A DNA stretch of 64,000 nt. Source: Streptomyces venezuelae. GTDB lineage: Bacteria > Actinomycetota > Actinomycetes > Streptomycetales > Streptomycetaceae. Within the stretch, counting starts at the first letter, position 1, and each line of letters starts with the position of its first letter. A program made the position numbers and the translations under genes. The DNA is taken from contig NZ_CP029194.1 in the NCBI RefSeq assembly GCF_008642375.1, positions 6,938,501-7,002,500 of the forward strand. The letters are read 5' to 3'. This document shows, piece after piece, positions 8,311 to 18,176 of the stretch. The notes below the pieces were generated by a model. The model was not told where the DNA came from, did no database searches, and saw only the letters and a list, made by a program, of their open reading frames with translations.

Positions 8311-11300
8311 ATGGCCTCGTTGCCGACCCCTTCCGCTGACAGCCGGAACCGCGCCGCAGCCCTCCGTGAGGCACTCGCCAGCCGAGTCGTCGTCGCCGAC
8401 GGAGCCATGGGCACCATGCTCCAGGCCCAGGACCCCACCCTCGAGGACTTCCAGAACCTCGAAGGCTGCAACGAGATCCTGAACGTGACCCGCCCCGACA
8501 TCGTCCGCTCGGTCCACGAGGCGTACTTCGAGGTCGGCGTCGACTGCGTCGAGACGAACACCTTCGGCTCCAACCACTCGGCCGCCGGCGAGTACGAGAT
8601 CGCCGACCGCATCTTCGAGCTCTCCGAGGCGGGCGCCCGGATCGCCCGCGAGGTCGCCGACGAGTACACCGCCAAGGACGGCCGTCAGCGCTGGGTGCTG
8701 GGCTCCATCGGCCCGGGCACCAAGCTCCCGTCGCTCGGCCACACCACGTACGGCGTCCTCCGCGACGGCTACCAGCAGAACGCCGAGGGCCTGCTCGCCG
8801 GCGGCTCCGACGCCCTGATCGTCGAGACGACCCAGGACCTGCTGCAGACCAAGTCGAGCCTCATCGGCGCGCGCCGCGCCATGGACGCCCTGGGCGTCGA
8901 CGTGCCGCTCATCTGCTCGCTCGCCTTCGAGACCACGGGCGTCATGCTGCTCGGCTCGGAGATCGGCGCGGCGCTGACCGCGCTCGAACCCCTCGGCATC
9001 GACATGATCGGCCTGAACTGCTCCACCGGCCCGGCCGAGATGAGCGAGCACCTGCGCTACCTCGCCCGCCACTCGCGTACGCCGCTGATGTGCATGCCGA
9101 ACGCGGGCCTGCCGGTGCTGACCAAGGACGGCGCGTACTTCCCGCTGTCCCCGGTCGAGATGGCCGACGCCCAGGAGAACTTCGTCCGCGACTACGGACT
9201 CTCGCTGATCGGCGGCTGCTGCGGTTCGACGCCCGAGCACCTGCGCCAGGTCGTCGACCGGGTGCGCGGCGTCACGCCCCCCGAGCGCGTTCCGCACCCC
9301 GAGCCCGGCGCCGCCTCGCTCTACCAGACGGTCCCCTTCCGCCAGGACACCTCGTACATGGCGATCGGCGAGCGGACGAACGCCAACGGCTCCAAGAAGT
9401 TCCGCGAGGCCATGCTGGAGGGCCGCTGGGACGACTGCGTCGAGATGGCGCGGGACCAGATCCGCGAGGGCGCGCACATGCTCGACCTGTGCGTGGACTA
9501 CGTCGGCCGTGACGGCGTCGCCGACATGGAGGAGCTGGCAGGCCGCTTCGCCACCGCGTCCACCCTGCCCATCGTCCTCGACTCCACCGAGGTCGACGTC
9601 ATTCAGGCCGGTCTGGAGAAGCTCGGCGGCCGCGCGGTCATCAACTCCGTCAACTACGAGGACGGCGACGGCCCCGAGTCCCGTTTCGCGAAGGTCACCC
9701 GGCTGGCGCAGGAGCACGGTGCCGCGCTCATCGCCCTCACCATCGACGAGGAGGGCCAGGCCCGTACCGTCGAGAACAAGGTCGCCATCGCCGAGCGGAT
9801 CATCGACGACCTCACCGGCAACTGGGGCATCCACGAGTCGGACATCCTCATCGACACCCTGACCTTCACGATCTGCACCGGTCAGGAGGAGTCCCGCAAG
9901 GACGGCATCGCCACGATCGAGGCGATCCGCGAGCTGAAGCGGCGCCACCCGGACGTCCAGACCACGCTGGGCCTGTCGAACATCTCCTTCGGCCTCAACC
10001 CGGCCGCGCGCATCCTCCTCAACTCGGTCTTCCTCGACGAGTGCGTCAAGGCCGGTCTCGACTCGGCGATCGTGCACGCCTCGAAGATCCTGCCGATCGC
10101 CCGCTTCGACGACGAGCAGGTCACGACCGCCCTCGACCTGATCTACGACCGCCGTGCCGAGGGCTACGACCCGCTGCAGAAGCTGATGGCGCTCTTCGAA
10201 GGCGTCAACACCAAGTCGATGAAGGCCGGCAAGACCGAGGAGCTCCTCGCGCTGCCGCTCGACGAGCGGCTCAAGCGCCGGATCATCGACGGCGAGAAGA
10301 ACGGCCTGGAGGCGGACCTCGACGAGGCCCTCGCCGAGCGCCCCGCCCTCGACATCGTCAACGAGACCCTCCTCGACGGCATGAAGACGGTCGGCGAGCT
10401 CTTCGGCTCGGGCCAGATGCAGCTGCCGTTCGTGCTCCAGTCCGCCGAGGTCATGAAGACGGCGGTGGCGTACCTGGAGCCGCACATGGAGAAGTCGGAC
10501 GCTGAGGGGAAGGGCACCATCGTCCTCGCGACCGTCCGAGGCGACGTCCACGACATCGGCAAGAACCTCGTCGACATCATCCTCTCCAACAACGGCTACA
10601 ACGTCGTCAACATCGGCATCAAGCAGCCCGTCTCCGCGATCCTGGAAGCCGCCGAGGAGCACAAGGCCGACGTCATCGGCATGTCCGGTCTCCTCGTGAA
10701 GTCCACCGTGATCATGAAGGAGAACCTGCAGGAGCTGAACCAGCGCGAGCTGGCCGCCAAGTACCCCGTGATCCTCGGCGGCGCGGCCCTCACCCGGGCC
10801 TACGTCGAGCAGGACCTCCACGAGATCTACCAGGGCGAGGTCCGGTACGCCCGCGACGCCTTCGAGGGCCTGCGCCTCATGGACGCCCTCATCTCCGTCA
10901 AGCGGGGCGTCCCCGGAGCCGCGCTGCCCGAGCTCAAGCAGCGCCGCGTCGTGAAGCGGGACACCGCGGCCCTCCAGGTCGAGGAGCAGGAGCCCGGCGG
11001 CCGTTCCGACGTGGCCACCGACAACCGGGTGCCGACCCCGCCCTTCTGGGGCACGCGGGTCGTCAAGGGCATCCCGCTCAAGGAGTACGCGTCCTGGCTC
11101 GACGAGGGCGCCCTCTTCAAGGGCCAGTGGGGCCTCAAGCAGAACCGGGCCGGGGACGGACCCTCGTACGAGGAGCTCGTCGAGACCGAGGGCCGGCCGC
11201 GGCTGCGCGGCTGGCTGGAGCGCCTCCACACGGAGAACCTCCTGGAGGCGGCCGTCGTCCACGGCTACTTCCCCTGTGTCTCCAAGGGTGACGACCTGAT

Positions 11301-11823
11301 CATCCTGGACGAGGCCGGAAACGAGCGGACCCGCTTCTCCTTCCCGCGCCAGCGCCGGGGCCGCCGCCTCTGCCTCGCGGACTACTTCCGCCCGGAGGAG
11401 TCCGGCGAGACCGATGTCGTCGGCCTCCAGGTCGTCACCGTCGGTTCGAAGATCGGCGAGGCCACCGCGAAGCTCTTCGAGTCGGACTCCTACCGCGACT
11501 ACCTGGAGCTGCACGGCCTCTCCGTCCAGCTCGCCGAGGCCCTCGCCGAGTACTGGCACGCGCGCGTCCGCGCCGAGCTGGGCTTCGCGGGCGAGGACCC
11601 GGAGGCCGTCGAGGACATGTTCGCGCTGAAGTACCGCGGCGCGCGCTTCTCCCTCGGCTACGGCGCCTGCCCCGACCTGGAGGACCGCGCGAAGATCGCG
11701 GACCTGCTGCAGCCGGAGCGGATCGGCGTGCACCTGTCGGAGGAGTTCCAGCTCCACCCCGAGCAGTCCACCGACGCCATCGTGATCCACCACCCGGAGG
11801 CGACGTACTTCAACGCTCGGTGA
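8311..11823 (+). CDS. metH: Cobalamin-dependent methionine synthase
   Basis: The 1170-residue cytoplasmic enzyme transfers the methyl group of 5-methyltetrahydrofolate through cobalamin to homocysteine. Four modules are visible in order: homocysteine-binding barrel with zinc ligands Cys237 (LNCSTGP) and Cys303-Cys304 (GGCCGSTPEH); pterin-binding barrel (AIGERTNANGSKKF, about residue 350 onward); cobalamin cap and Rossmann domain with GDVHDIGKN, whose His747 should be the lower cobalt ligand; and the SAM-dependent reactivation domain at the C-terminus (HGYFPCVSKGDDLII). The ATG at 8311 has GGGAG upstream. It diverges from gylR across 243 bp. No cobalamin riboswitch or B12 box could be recognised in that gap. 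Confidence 0.97.
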   Translation: MASLPTPSADSRNRAAALREALASRVVVADGAMGTMLQAQDPTLEDFQNLEGCNEILNVTRPDIVRSVHEAYFEVGVDCVETNTFGSNHSAAGEYEIADRIFELSEAGARIAREVADEYTAKDGRQRWVLGSIGPGTKLPSLGHTTYGVLRDGYQQNAEGLLAGGSDALIVETTQDLLQTKSSLIGARRAMDALGVDVPLICSLAFETTGVMLLGSEIGAALTALEPLGIDMIGLNCSTGPAEMSEHLRYLARHSRTPLMCMPNAGLPVLTKDGAYFPLSPVEMADAQENFVRDYGLSLIGGCCGSTPEHLRQVVDRVRGVTPPERVPHPEPGAASLYQTVPFRQDTSYMAIGERTNANGSKKFREAMLEGRWDDCVEMARDQIREGAHMLDLCVDYVGRDGVADMEELAGRFATASTLPIVLDSTEVDVIQAGLEKLGGRAVINSVNYEDGDGPESRFAKVTRLAQEHGAALIALTIDEEGQARTVENKVAIAERIIDDLTGNWGIHESDILIDTLTFTICTGQEESRKDGIATIEAIRELKRRHPDVQTTLGLSNISFGLNPAARILLNSVFLDECVKAGLDSAIVHASKILPIARFDDEQVTTALDLIYDRRAEGYDPLQKLMALFEGVNTKSMKAGKTEELLALPLDERLKRRIIDGEKNGLEADLDEALAERPALDIVNETLLDGMKTVGELFGSGQMQLPFVLQSAEVMKTAVAYLEPHMEKSDAEGKGTIVLATVRGDVHDIGKNLVDIILSNNGYNVVNIGIKQPVSAILEAAEEHKADVIGMSGLLVKSTVIMKENLQELNQRELAAKYPVILGGAALTRAYVEQDLHEIYQGEVRYARDAFEGLRLMDALISVKRGVPGAALPELKQRRVVKRDTAALQVEEQEPGGRSDVATDNRVPTPPFWGTRVVKGIPLKEYASWLDEGALFKGQWGLKQNRAGDGPSYEELVETEGRPRLRGWLERLHTENLLEAAVVHGYFPCVSKGDDLIILDEAGNERTRFSFPRQRRGRRLCLADYFRPEESGETDVVGLQVVTVGSKIGEATAKLFESDSYRDYLELHGLSVQLAEALAEYWHARVRAELGFAGEDPEAVEDMFALKYRGARFSLGYGACPDLEDRAKIADLLQPERIGVHLSEEFQLHPEQSTDAIVIHHPEATYFNAR

Positions 11824-11884
11824 CCGCCACGAGGTAAATCCGCGCGCCGTCGCCGCGTGCGACGTACACTTGTCGGTCCAGTGC

Positions 11885-11925
11885 AGGCCGGTCCTCCTCC
11901 CCGTACCGGGGAGGGGGGCCGGCCT
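11885..11925 (+). terminator. Long hairpin between metH and the HAD gene
   Basis: A continuous 19-bp stem (11885-11903 with 11907-11925, including a few G-T pairs) closes on a TAC loop. It can end metH transcripts. Because the next gene starts 28 nt later on the same strand, it could instead act as an attenuator or mRNA 5' structure for the HAD gene. Confidence 0.65.
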
Positions 11926-11953
11926 TCTCGTCCCTCCAAGGAAGGTGTGCCGG

Positions 11954-12652
11954 ATGACCAGTACGGTCCCCGCGTCCCTGTTCCGTGCGAACGGAAGCTC
12001 CGCCCTGCAGGCCGTCTTCCTCGACATGGACGGGACCCTCGTCGACACGGAGGGGTTCTGGTGGGACGCCGAGGTCGAGGTCTTCGCCGACCTCGGACAC
12101 CGACTGGACGAGGCCTGGCGGGACATCGTCGTCGGCGGCCCGATGACCCGCAGCGCGGGCTACCTCATCGAGTCCACCGGCGCCGACATCACCGTCGCGG
12201 AGCTGACGGTCCTCCTCAACGAGAAGTTCGAGCAGCGCATCGAGCGGGGCGTCCCGCTCATGCCCGGGGCCGAGCGGCTCCTCACCGAGCTGGCCCGGCA
12301 CAACATCCCCACGGCCCTGGTCTCCGCCTCGCACCGGCGGATCATCGAGCGGATCCTCGGCTCGCTCGGCCGGGACCGCTTCGCGCTCACCGTCGCCGGG
12401 GACGAGGTCGGCCGCACCAAGCCGCACCCCGAGCCCTACCTGACGGCCGCGCGCGGCGTGGGCGCCGACCCGGCGCTCTGCGCCGTCATCGAGGACACGG
12501 CGACCGGTGTGGCGGCCGCCGAGGCCGCGGGCTGCCGGGTCGTCGCGGTGCCCTCCGTCGCCCCCATCGCCCCTTCCCCTGGCCGGGTCGTGGTGCGTTC
12601 CCTGGAGGAAGTCGACGTGCCCTTCCTGCGCACTTTGATCACCGGAATCTGA
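11954..12652 (+). CDS. HAD-family phosphatase
   Basis: The 232-residue protein is a haloacid-dehalogenase-type phosphohydrolase of the beta-phosphoglucomutase/phosphatase branch. Motif I VFLDMDGTLVDTEG (about residues 20-33) carries the nucleophile and acid/base aspartates; motif II is ALVSAS; motif III/IV are TKPHPEPYLTAA and VIEDTATGVAAAEAAG. A helical cap follows motif I (about residues 35-100). The ATG at 11954 follows AAGGAAGG. It lies downstream of metH and a hairpin; similar genes commonly follow metH in Streptomyces, but the substrate is unknown. Confidence 0.9.
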   Translation: MTSTVPASLFRANGSSALQAVFLDMDGTLVDTEGFWWDAEVEVFADLGHRLDEAWRDIVVGGPMTRSAGYLIESTGADITVAELTVLLNEKFEQRIERGVPLMPGAERLLTELARHNIPTALVSASHRRIIERILGSLGRDRFALTVAGDEVGRTKPHPEPYLTAARGVGADPALCAVIEDTATGVAAAEAAGCRVVAVPSVAPIAPSPGRVVVRSLEEVDVPFLRTLITGI

Positions 12653-13114
12653 GCTTCGTCTGAGCTTTCCCGATGGACCGCGCTTTCCCGCGCGGAAATC
12701 GGCCAGGCCATTCACCGATAAAGCCTCCACGTGACCTTCGTCACCCAGAGTGCCCGCCGGTGGGTGGCCTGGATGCGTTTCGTGACCGGAATCATGCGGT
12801 TTTGGTGATCCCATCTGTCCCGGTTCGATGGCCCGCGTCCGCATCGCGGCACCGCATGACTATCGAGCGTTCCGTATTCATGATCACTGTGCGATTACCC
12901 CGAGCCTGCCCGCGGTCGGGCAATAGCGGCGGCGCCCACTAATCTTTCGCGAGTACTTCGCCGTATAACCGCGTGCACCGGCGCACACCCAAGTCGCCGT
13001 GAACACAGGATCGATCGCAACACCCGGCCCGATCGCTCCCGCCCCGACCGGGCGGCCGGCGGCGGAGTGTCCCAGACCGCTGTATCCCAGTGCCGGATGA
13101 GGAGAACGTCCCTG
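12653..13114. other. 462-bp non-coding region with several small palindromes
   Basis: No credible gene is seen. The AT content is higher than around it, as expected for a promoter region of the solute-binding protein gene at 13115. Small inverted repeats include TTTCC-CGCGC-GGAAA (12684-12698) and GTGAC-CTTC-GTCAC (12731-12744). Several open frames here lack ribosome sites and codon bias. Confidence 0.6.
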
Positions 13115-14704
13115 ATGAACCGCAAGACCCTGGTGCTGCCCGCCGCGGCCGTACTGCTGGCCCCCCTGCTCGCCGCCTGTGGCGGAGCGGAGGACGGCAG
13201 AGCCATCGTCGTCGGCACCACGGACCAGTTCATCGCGACCGAGGACGCCCCTGCCCCCCTCGACCCGGCCTTCGCCTACGACACCGGCACCTGGAACATC
13301 CTGCGGCAGACCGTCCAGACGCTGCTGCACGTGCCCCGCGGCGGCGGCGAGCCCGTCCCCGAGGCCGCCCAGAGCTGCGGCTTCTCCGACAAGGCCAGCG
13401 AGAGCTACCGCTGCAAGCTCCGCTCAGGGCTCACCTTCGCCGACGGCACGCCGGTCACCGCCCAGGACGTCAAGTACTCCATCGAGCGCGTCCTGAAGAT
13501 CAAGTCGGACAACGGAACGGCCGCACTCCTCGCCGGCATCGACACCGTCGAGACCAAGGGCACCGACGAGGTCGTCTTCCACCTCAAGTCCCCCGACGCC
13601 ACCTTCCCGTACAAGCTCTCGACCCCGGTCGCCGGCATCCTCAGCAAGGACAAGTACCCCGCCGGGAAGCTCCGTGACGGCTTCGACGTCGACGGCTCGG
13701 GCCCGTACACCATGAAGGTCGAGCGCGAGGGCGAGAAGGCCGCCCGCTTCGTCTTCACCAGGAACCCGAAGTACAAGGGCGACATCGTCCCGCGCAACGA
13801 GCAGGTCGAGCTGCGGGCCTTCGCCGACGCCGGCGCCATGGGCGCGGCCCTGGAGAGCGACGACATCGACATGATGGCCCGCTCGCTGTCACAGAAGCAG
13901 ATCAGGGAGCTCACCGAGACCCCCAAGGAGCGCATCCGGGTCACCGAGGTCCCCGGCCTGGAGATCCGCTACCTCGGCTTCAACACCAAGGCCCCCTCCG
14001 TCAAGGAGAAGGCCGTACGCCAGGCCATGGCCGCCGTCGTCGACCGGGGCGCCCTCGTCAACGGCGTCTACGGCCCCACCGCCGAGCCGCTCTACTCGCT
14101 GATCCCCTCCAACATCACCGGCCACGCGACCCCCTTCTACGACGCGTACGGCGACTCCGACCCCGCCCGCGCCGCCAAGATCCTCAAGGACGCCGGCGTC
14201 AGCACCCCGGTCAAGGTGACCCTCAACTACACCACCGACCACTACGGCTCCGAGACCGCCGAGGAGTTCGAGGCCCTCAAGAAGCAGCTCGTCGCCAGCG
14301 GCCTCTTCGACGCCACCACCCGCGGGTCGGAGTGGTCCACCTTCCGCCCGGCCCAGAAGCGCGGCGACTACGCCGTCTACGGCCTCGGCTGGTTCCCGGA
14401 CTACCCGGACCCGGACAACTACATCGCTCCCTTCCTGGACAGCGACAACTTCCTCAACACCCCGTACGTCAACGACGTCGTACGCGACCAGCTCATCCCG
14501 CGGTCGCGCCGCCAGGCCGACCGCACCGCCGCAAGCCCCGTCTACGCGCAGATCCAGAAGATCGTCGCCGAGGACGTGCCCGTCCTGCCGCTGTGGCAGG
14601 GCAAGCAGTACGTCGCCGCCCGCGACGACCTCACGGGGGTCGAGTACGCACTCAACACGTCCTCCGACCTGCTGCTCTGGGAACTGGGCCGCGGCACCGC
14701 ATAA
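13115..14704 (+). CDS. ABC transporter solute-binding lipoprotein, family 5 (peptide/nickel type)
   Basis: A 529-residue extracytoplasmic binding protein of the DppA/OppA class. The signal peptide ends in a lipobox, PLLAACGG, with Cys22 as the lipidated residue. The SBP_bac_5 fold is shown by FDVDGSGPYTMKVE, IRYLGFNTKAPSVKEKAVRQAMAAVVDR and the C-terminal PVLPLWQGKQYVAARDDLTGVEY. GTG 13067 and ATG 13097 are upstream alternatives, but only ATG 13115 has GAGGAG (10 nt upstream) and gives a normal signal peptide. It lies 75 nt before a paralogue with the same motifs. No permease or ATPase gene is nearby, so its transporter partner must be elsewhere. The ligand is unknown. Confidence 0.9.
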   Translation: MNRKTLVLPAAAVLLAPLLAACGGAEDGRAIVVGTTDQFIATEDAPAPLDPAFAYDTGTWNILRQTVQTLLHVPRGGGEPVPEAAQSCGFSDKASESYRCKLRSGLTFADGTPVTAQDVKYSIERVLKIKSDNGTAALLAGIDTVETKGTDEVVFHLKSPDATFPYKLSTPVAGILSKDKYPAGKLRDGFDVDGSGPYTMKVEREGEKAARFVFTRNPKYKGDIVPRNEQVELRAFADAGAMGAALESDDIDMMARSLSQKQIRELTETPKERIRVTEVPGLEIRYLGFNTKAPSVKEKAVRQAMAAVVDRGALVNGVYGPTAEPLYSLIPSNITGHATPFYDAYGDSDPARAAKILKDAGVSTPVKVTLNYTTDHYGSETAEEFEALKKQLVASGLFDATTRGSEWSTFRPAQKRGDYAVYGLGWFPDYPDPDNYIAPFLDSDNFLNTPYVNDVVRDQLIPRSRRQADRTAASPVYAQIQKIVAEDVPVLPLWQGKQYVAARDDLTGVEYALNTSSDLLLWELGRGTA

Positions 14705-14779
14705 CCCCCTCGACTGGATCGGTAACCGGCCGCGCACCAGCGCGCGGCCGACCTGGCAAGAGATCAAGAGGCAAGTTCT

Positions 14780-16360
14780 GTGAAGGCACACAACAAGTGG
14801 CTGACGGCTCCGCTCGCCGCGGGGCTGTCCGCCGCCCTCCTCAGCGGCTGCGGCACCGAGCAGGGCGGAGGCTCCGCCTCCGGCGACGGCATACGCGTCG
14901 GCATGTCCGACGAGATCCTCGCCACCGACCCTGCGGCCGGCTACGACCCCGGCTCCTGGCTGCTGTTCAACAACGTCTTCCAGTCCCTGATGGCCTTCCC
15001 CAAGGGCGGCTCCGAGCCCGAGCCCGAGGCCGCCGAGAAGTGCGGCTTCAGCTCGGGCAGCAAGGTCTACACCTGCACCCTCCGGGACGGCCTCACCTTC
15101 TCCAACGGCAACCCGCTCACCTCGAAGGACGTCAAGTTCTCCTTCGAGCGGGCGCTCAAGATCGCCGACCCGTCCGGTCCCGCGCCGCTGCTCGCCTCCA
15201 TCGCCTCCATCGACACCCCCGACGAGCGGACCGTCGTCTTCCGCCTCAAGGTCCCGGACGCCACCTTCCCCAGCAAGATCGCCTCCGGCGCCGGCTCCAT
15301 CGTCGACCACCGCGACTACCCGGCCGACGCCCTGCGCACCGACGGCAAGGCCACCGGCTCCGGCCCCTACAAGCTGGACTCCTTCAGCGAGACCGAGGCC
15401 ACCTTCTCCGCCAACTCCGGCTACCGGGGCACCGCCAAGCCGAAGAACGGGGCGGTCACCCTCAAGCTCTACGGCGGCGACCGCACCGCCCTCTCCAAGG
15501 GCCTCGCCGACGGCGAGATCGACGTCGCCTACCGAGGGCTCTCCGCCGGCGACATCTCCGAGCTGGAGACCTCCGAGACCACCGACGACCGGGGCATCGA
15601 GGTCACGCAGGGCAACAGCGCCGAGGTCCAGCACCTCGTCTTCAACGTGAAGGACCCCGTCGTCGGCAAGCTCGGCGTCCGCAAGGCCATCGCGCACCTC
15701 GTCAACCGCGAGGCCCTCGTCGAGGACGTCTACAAGTCGACGGCCACGCCGCTCTACTCGATCGTCCCGGCGGGCATCGCCGGCCACAACACCGCCTTCT
15801 TCGACACCTACGGCAGCCCCGACAAGGCCAAGGCGAAGAAGGCCCTGCGCGACGCCGACATCACCGGCAAGGTGAAGCTCACCCTCTGGTCCACGCCCAG
15901 CCGCTACGGCCCGGCCACCGACCAGGAGCTCAAGGCCATCGCCGGCCAGCTCAACGCCAGCGGCCTCTTCGACGCCGACGTCAAGTCCGTCGCCTTCGAC
16001 CAGTACGAGAAGGACATCGCCGCCGGCAAGTACGGCGTCTACGTCAAGGGCTGGGTCCCCGACTACCCCGACGCCGACAACTTCACCGCCCCCTTCTTCG
16101 GCGAGGGCAACGTCCTCGGCAACCACTTCGAGAACGCCACCATCACCGGCGACATCCTCCCGAAGACCGCGGGCATCGCCGACCGCGCCGCCACCGCCGA
16201 CGAGTACGGGCAGCTCCAGGACCTCGTCGCCGAGGAACTCCCGATCCTCCCGCTCTGGCAGGGCAAGCAGTACGCCGTCGCCCGCGACGACGTCACCGGC
16301 CTCGAGTGGACCCTCGACGCGTCCACCGTCTTCCGCTTCTGGGAGCTGAAGAAGGGCTGA
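14780..16360 (+). CDS. Second family 5 solute-binding lipoprotein, paralogue of the preceding gene
   Basis: A 526-residue protein starting at GTG, with lipoprotein signal AALLSGCGTEQGG (lipid Cys24) and the same SBP_bac_5 landmarks as its neighbour: KCGFSSGSKVYTCTLRDGLTF, DATFPSKIASGAG, GSGPYKLDSF, GVRKAIAHLVNREALVEDVY and LPILPLWQGKQYAVARDDVTGLEW. The shared YTCTLR/YRCKLR cysteine pair and the shared C-terminal LWQGKQY block suggest a tandem duplication followed by divergence. It is probably cotranscribed with the first gene. A 17-bp hairpin ends the unit. Confidence 0.9.
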   Translation: MKAHNKWLTAPLAAGLSAALLSGCGTEQGGGSASGDGIRVGMSDEILATDPAAGYDPGSWLLFNNVFQSLMAFPKGGSEPEPEAAEKCGFSSGSKVYTCTLRDGLTFSNGNPLTSKDVKFSFERALKIADPSGPAPLLASIASIDTPDERTVVFRLKVPDATFPSKIASGAGSIVDHRDYPADALRTDGKATGSGPYKLDSFSETEATFSANSGYRGTAKPKNGAVTLKLYGGDRTALSKGLADGEIDVAYRGLSAGDISELETSETTDDRGIEVTQGNSAEVQHLVFNVKDPVVGKLGVRKAIAHLVNREALVEDVYKSTATPLYSIVPAGIAGHNTAFFDTYGSPDKAKAKKALRDADITGKVKLTLWSTPSRYGPATDQELKAIAGQLNASGLFDADVKSVAFDQYEKDIAAGKYGVYVKGWVPDYPDADNFTAPFFGEGNVLGNHFENATITGDILPKTAGIADRAATADEYGQLQDLVAEELPILPLWQGKQYAVARDDVTGLEWTLDASTVFRFWELKKG

Positions 16361-16366
16361 GCCCGA

Positions 16367-16415
16367 ACGGCGGAGGGGCCCGGCGCGCGACACGCGCACC
16401 GGGCCCCTCCGCCGT
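16367..16415. terminator. Strong bidirectional terminator
   Basis: A perfect 17-bp stem (16367-16383 with 16399-16415) lies between the second binding-protein gene and the convergent response-regulator gene. Its loop contains complementary GCGCG/CGCGC bases that extend the helix. Confidence 0.85.
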
Positions 16416-16428
16416 GTCCGTCCCCGGG

Positions 16429-17103
16429 CTACTGATTGCCGCCGGGCCGCACCAGACCGCTCTCGTACGCGTACACCGCGGCCTGCACCCGGTCCCGCAG
16501 GCCCAGCTTCGTCAGCACATGGCCCACATGCGTCTTCACCGTCGTCTCGCTGACGAACAGGTCCGCCGCGATCTCCGCGTTCGACAGACCCCGCGCCACC
16601 AGCTTCAGCACCTCGACCTCGCGATCGGTCAAGGTGCCCAGGGTGTCCGGCACCTGCTCCTCGCCCGTCGGCAGATGCGCCGAGTACTTGTCGAGCAGCC
16701 GGCGCGTGATCGACGGCGCCAGCATCGCCTCGCCCGCCGCCACCACCCGGATCGCCTGCACCAGCTCGTTCGCCGGGGCGTCCTTGAGCAGGAAGCCGCT
16801 CGCCCCCGCCCGCAGCGCCTCCACCACGTACTCGTCCAGATCGAACGTGGTCAGCACCAGCACCTTCGCCGGACCGTCCCGGCCAGGACCGGTGATCTGC
16901 CGCGTCGCCTCCACACCGTCCATCCGCGGCATGCGGATGTCCATCAGCACCACGTCCGGCTGCAGCGCGCGCACCTGCTCCTGCGCCTGGAGACCGTCAC
17001 CGGCCTCGCCCACCACCGCGATGTCCTGCTCCGCCTCCAGAATCATCCGGAAGCCGGTGCGCAGCAACGGCTGATCGTCGACCAGGAGGACGCGGATCGT
17101 CAC
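16429..17103 (-). CDS. NarL/FixJ-type response regulator without adjacent kinase
   Basis: The 224-residue regulator has a receiver domain (residues 1-120; acidic DD near residues 9-10, phospho-acceptor Asp in VLMDIRMPRMDG, Thr/Lys switch in VLVLTTF and FLLKDAP) and a C-terminal LuxR helix-turn-helix (LTDREVEVLKLVARGLSNAEIAADLFVSETTVKTHV). It starts at GTG with GAAGGAG upstream. In Streptomyces such regulators are normally paired with a NarL-class histidine kinase, but the upstream gene on the same strand is a RecB-like nuclease and no kinase is in this window. The signal and targets are unknown. Confidence 0.9.
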   Translation of the reverse strand: MTIRVLLVDDQPLLRTGFRMILEAEQDIAVVGEAGDGLQAQEQVRALQPDVVLMDIRMPRMDGVEATRQITGPGRDGPAKVLVLTTFDLDEYVVEALRAGASGFLLKDAPANELVQAIRVVAAGEAMLAPSITRRLLDKYSAHLPTGEEQVPDTLGTLTDREVEVLKLVARGLSNAEIAADLFVSETTVKTHVGHVLTKLGLRDRVQAAVYAYESGLVRPGGNQ

Positions 17104-17149
17104 AAGGACTCCTTCACGGGGCGGGCTGAGCTCACGGCAGGGGCCGCCG

Positions 17150-18052
<903 letters not shown>

Positions 18053-18176
18053 GACACAGACCCTACGACCCGCCACCGACAGCGAGCGGAATACCATCGA
18101 CCTGGGGCCCCGTCGCACTGCATGATCGAACCGTGACGCACCGACGTGGGGCCACACGCCGCGACGAAAGGAACCC

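Noticed and set aside
8305..12126. A 1273-codon open frame on the minus strand over metH
   Set aside because: It is the antisense shadow of metH; its translation is Val/Leu/Gly/Arg/Asp-biased, has no domain, and metH has all its motifs.
12673..12942. An 89-codon plus-strand frame in the long gap before the binding-protein genes
   Set aside because: No ribosome site, flat codon positions and low-complexity composition.
13097..13114. ATG 13097 as start of the first binding-protein gene
   Set aside because: GAGGAG lies inside this extension and serves the ATG at 13115, which gives the standard lipoprotein signal.
13889..16399. An 836-codon minus-strand frame over the two binding-protein genes
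   Set aside because: Low-complexity Gly/Val/Glu composition and no ribosome site; it mirrors the GC-rich third positions of the real genes.
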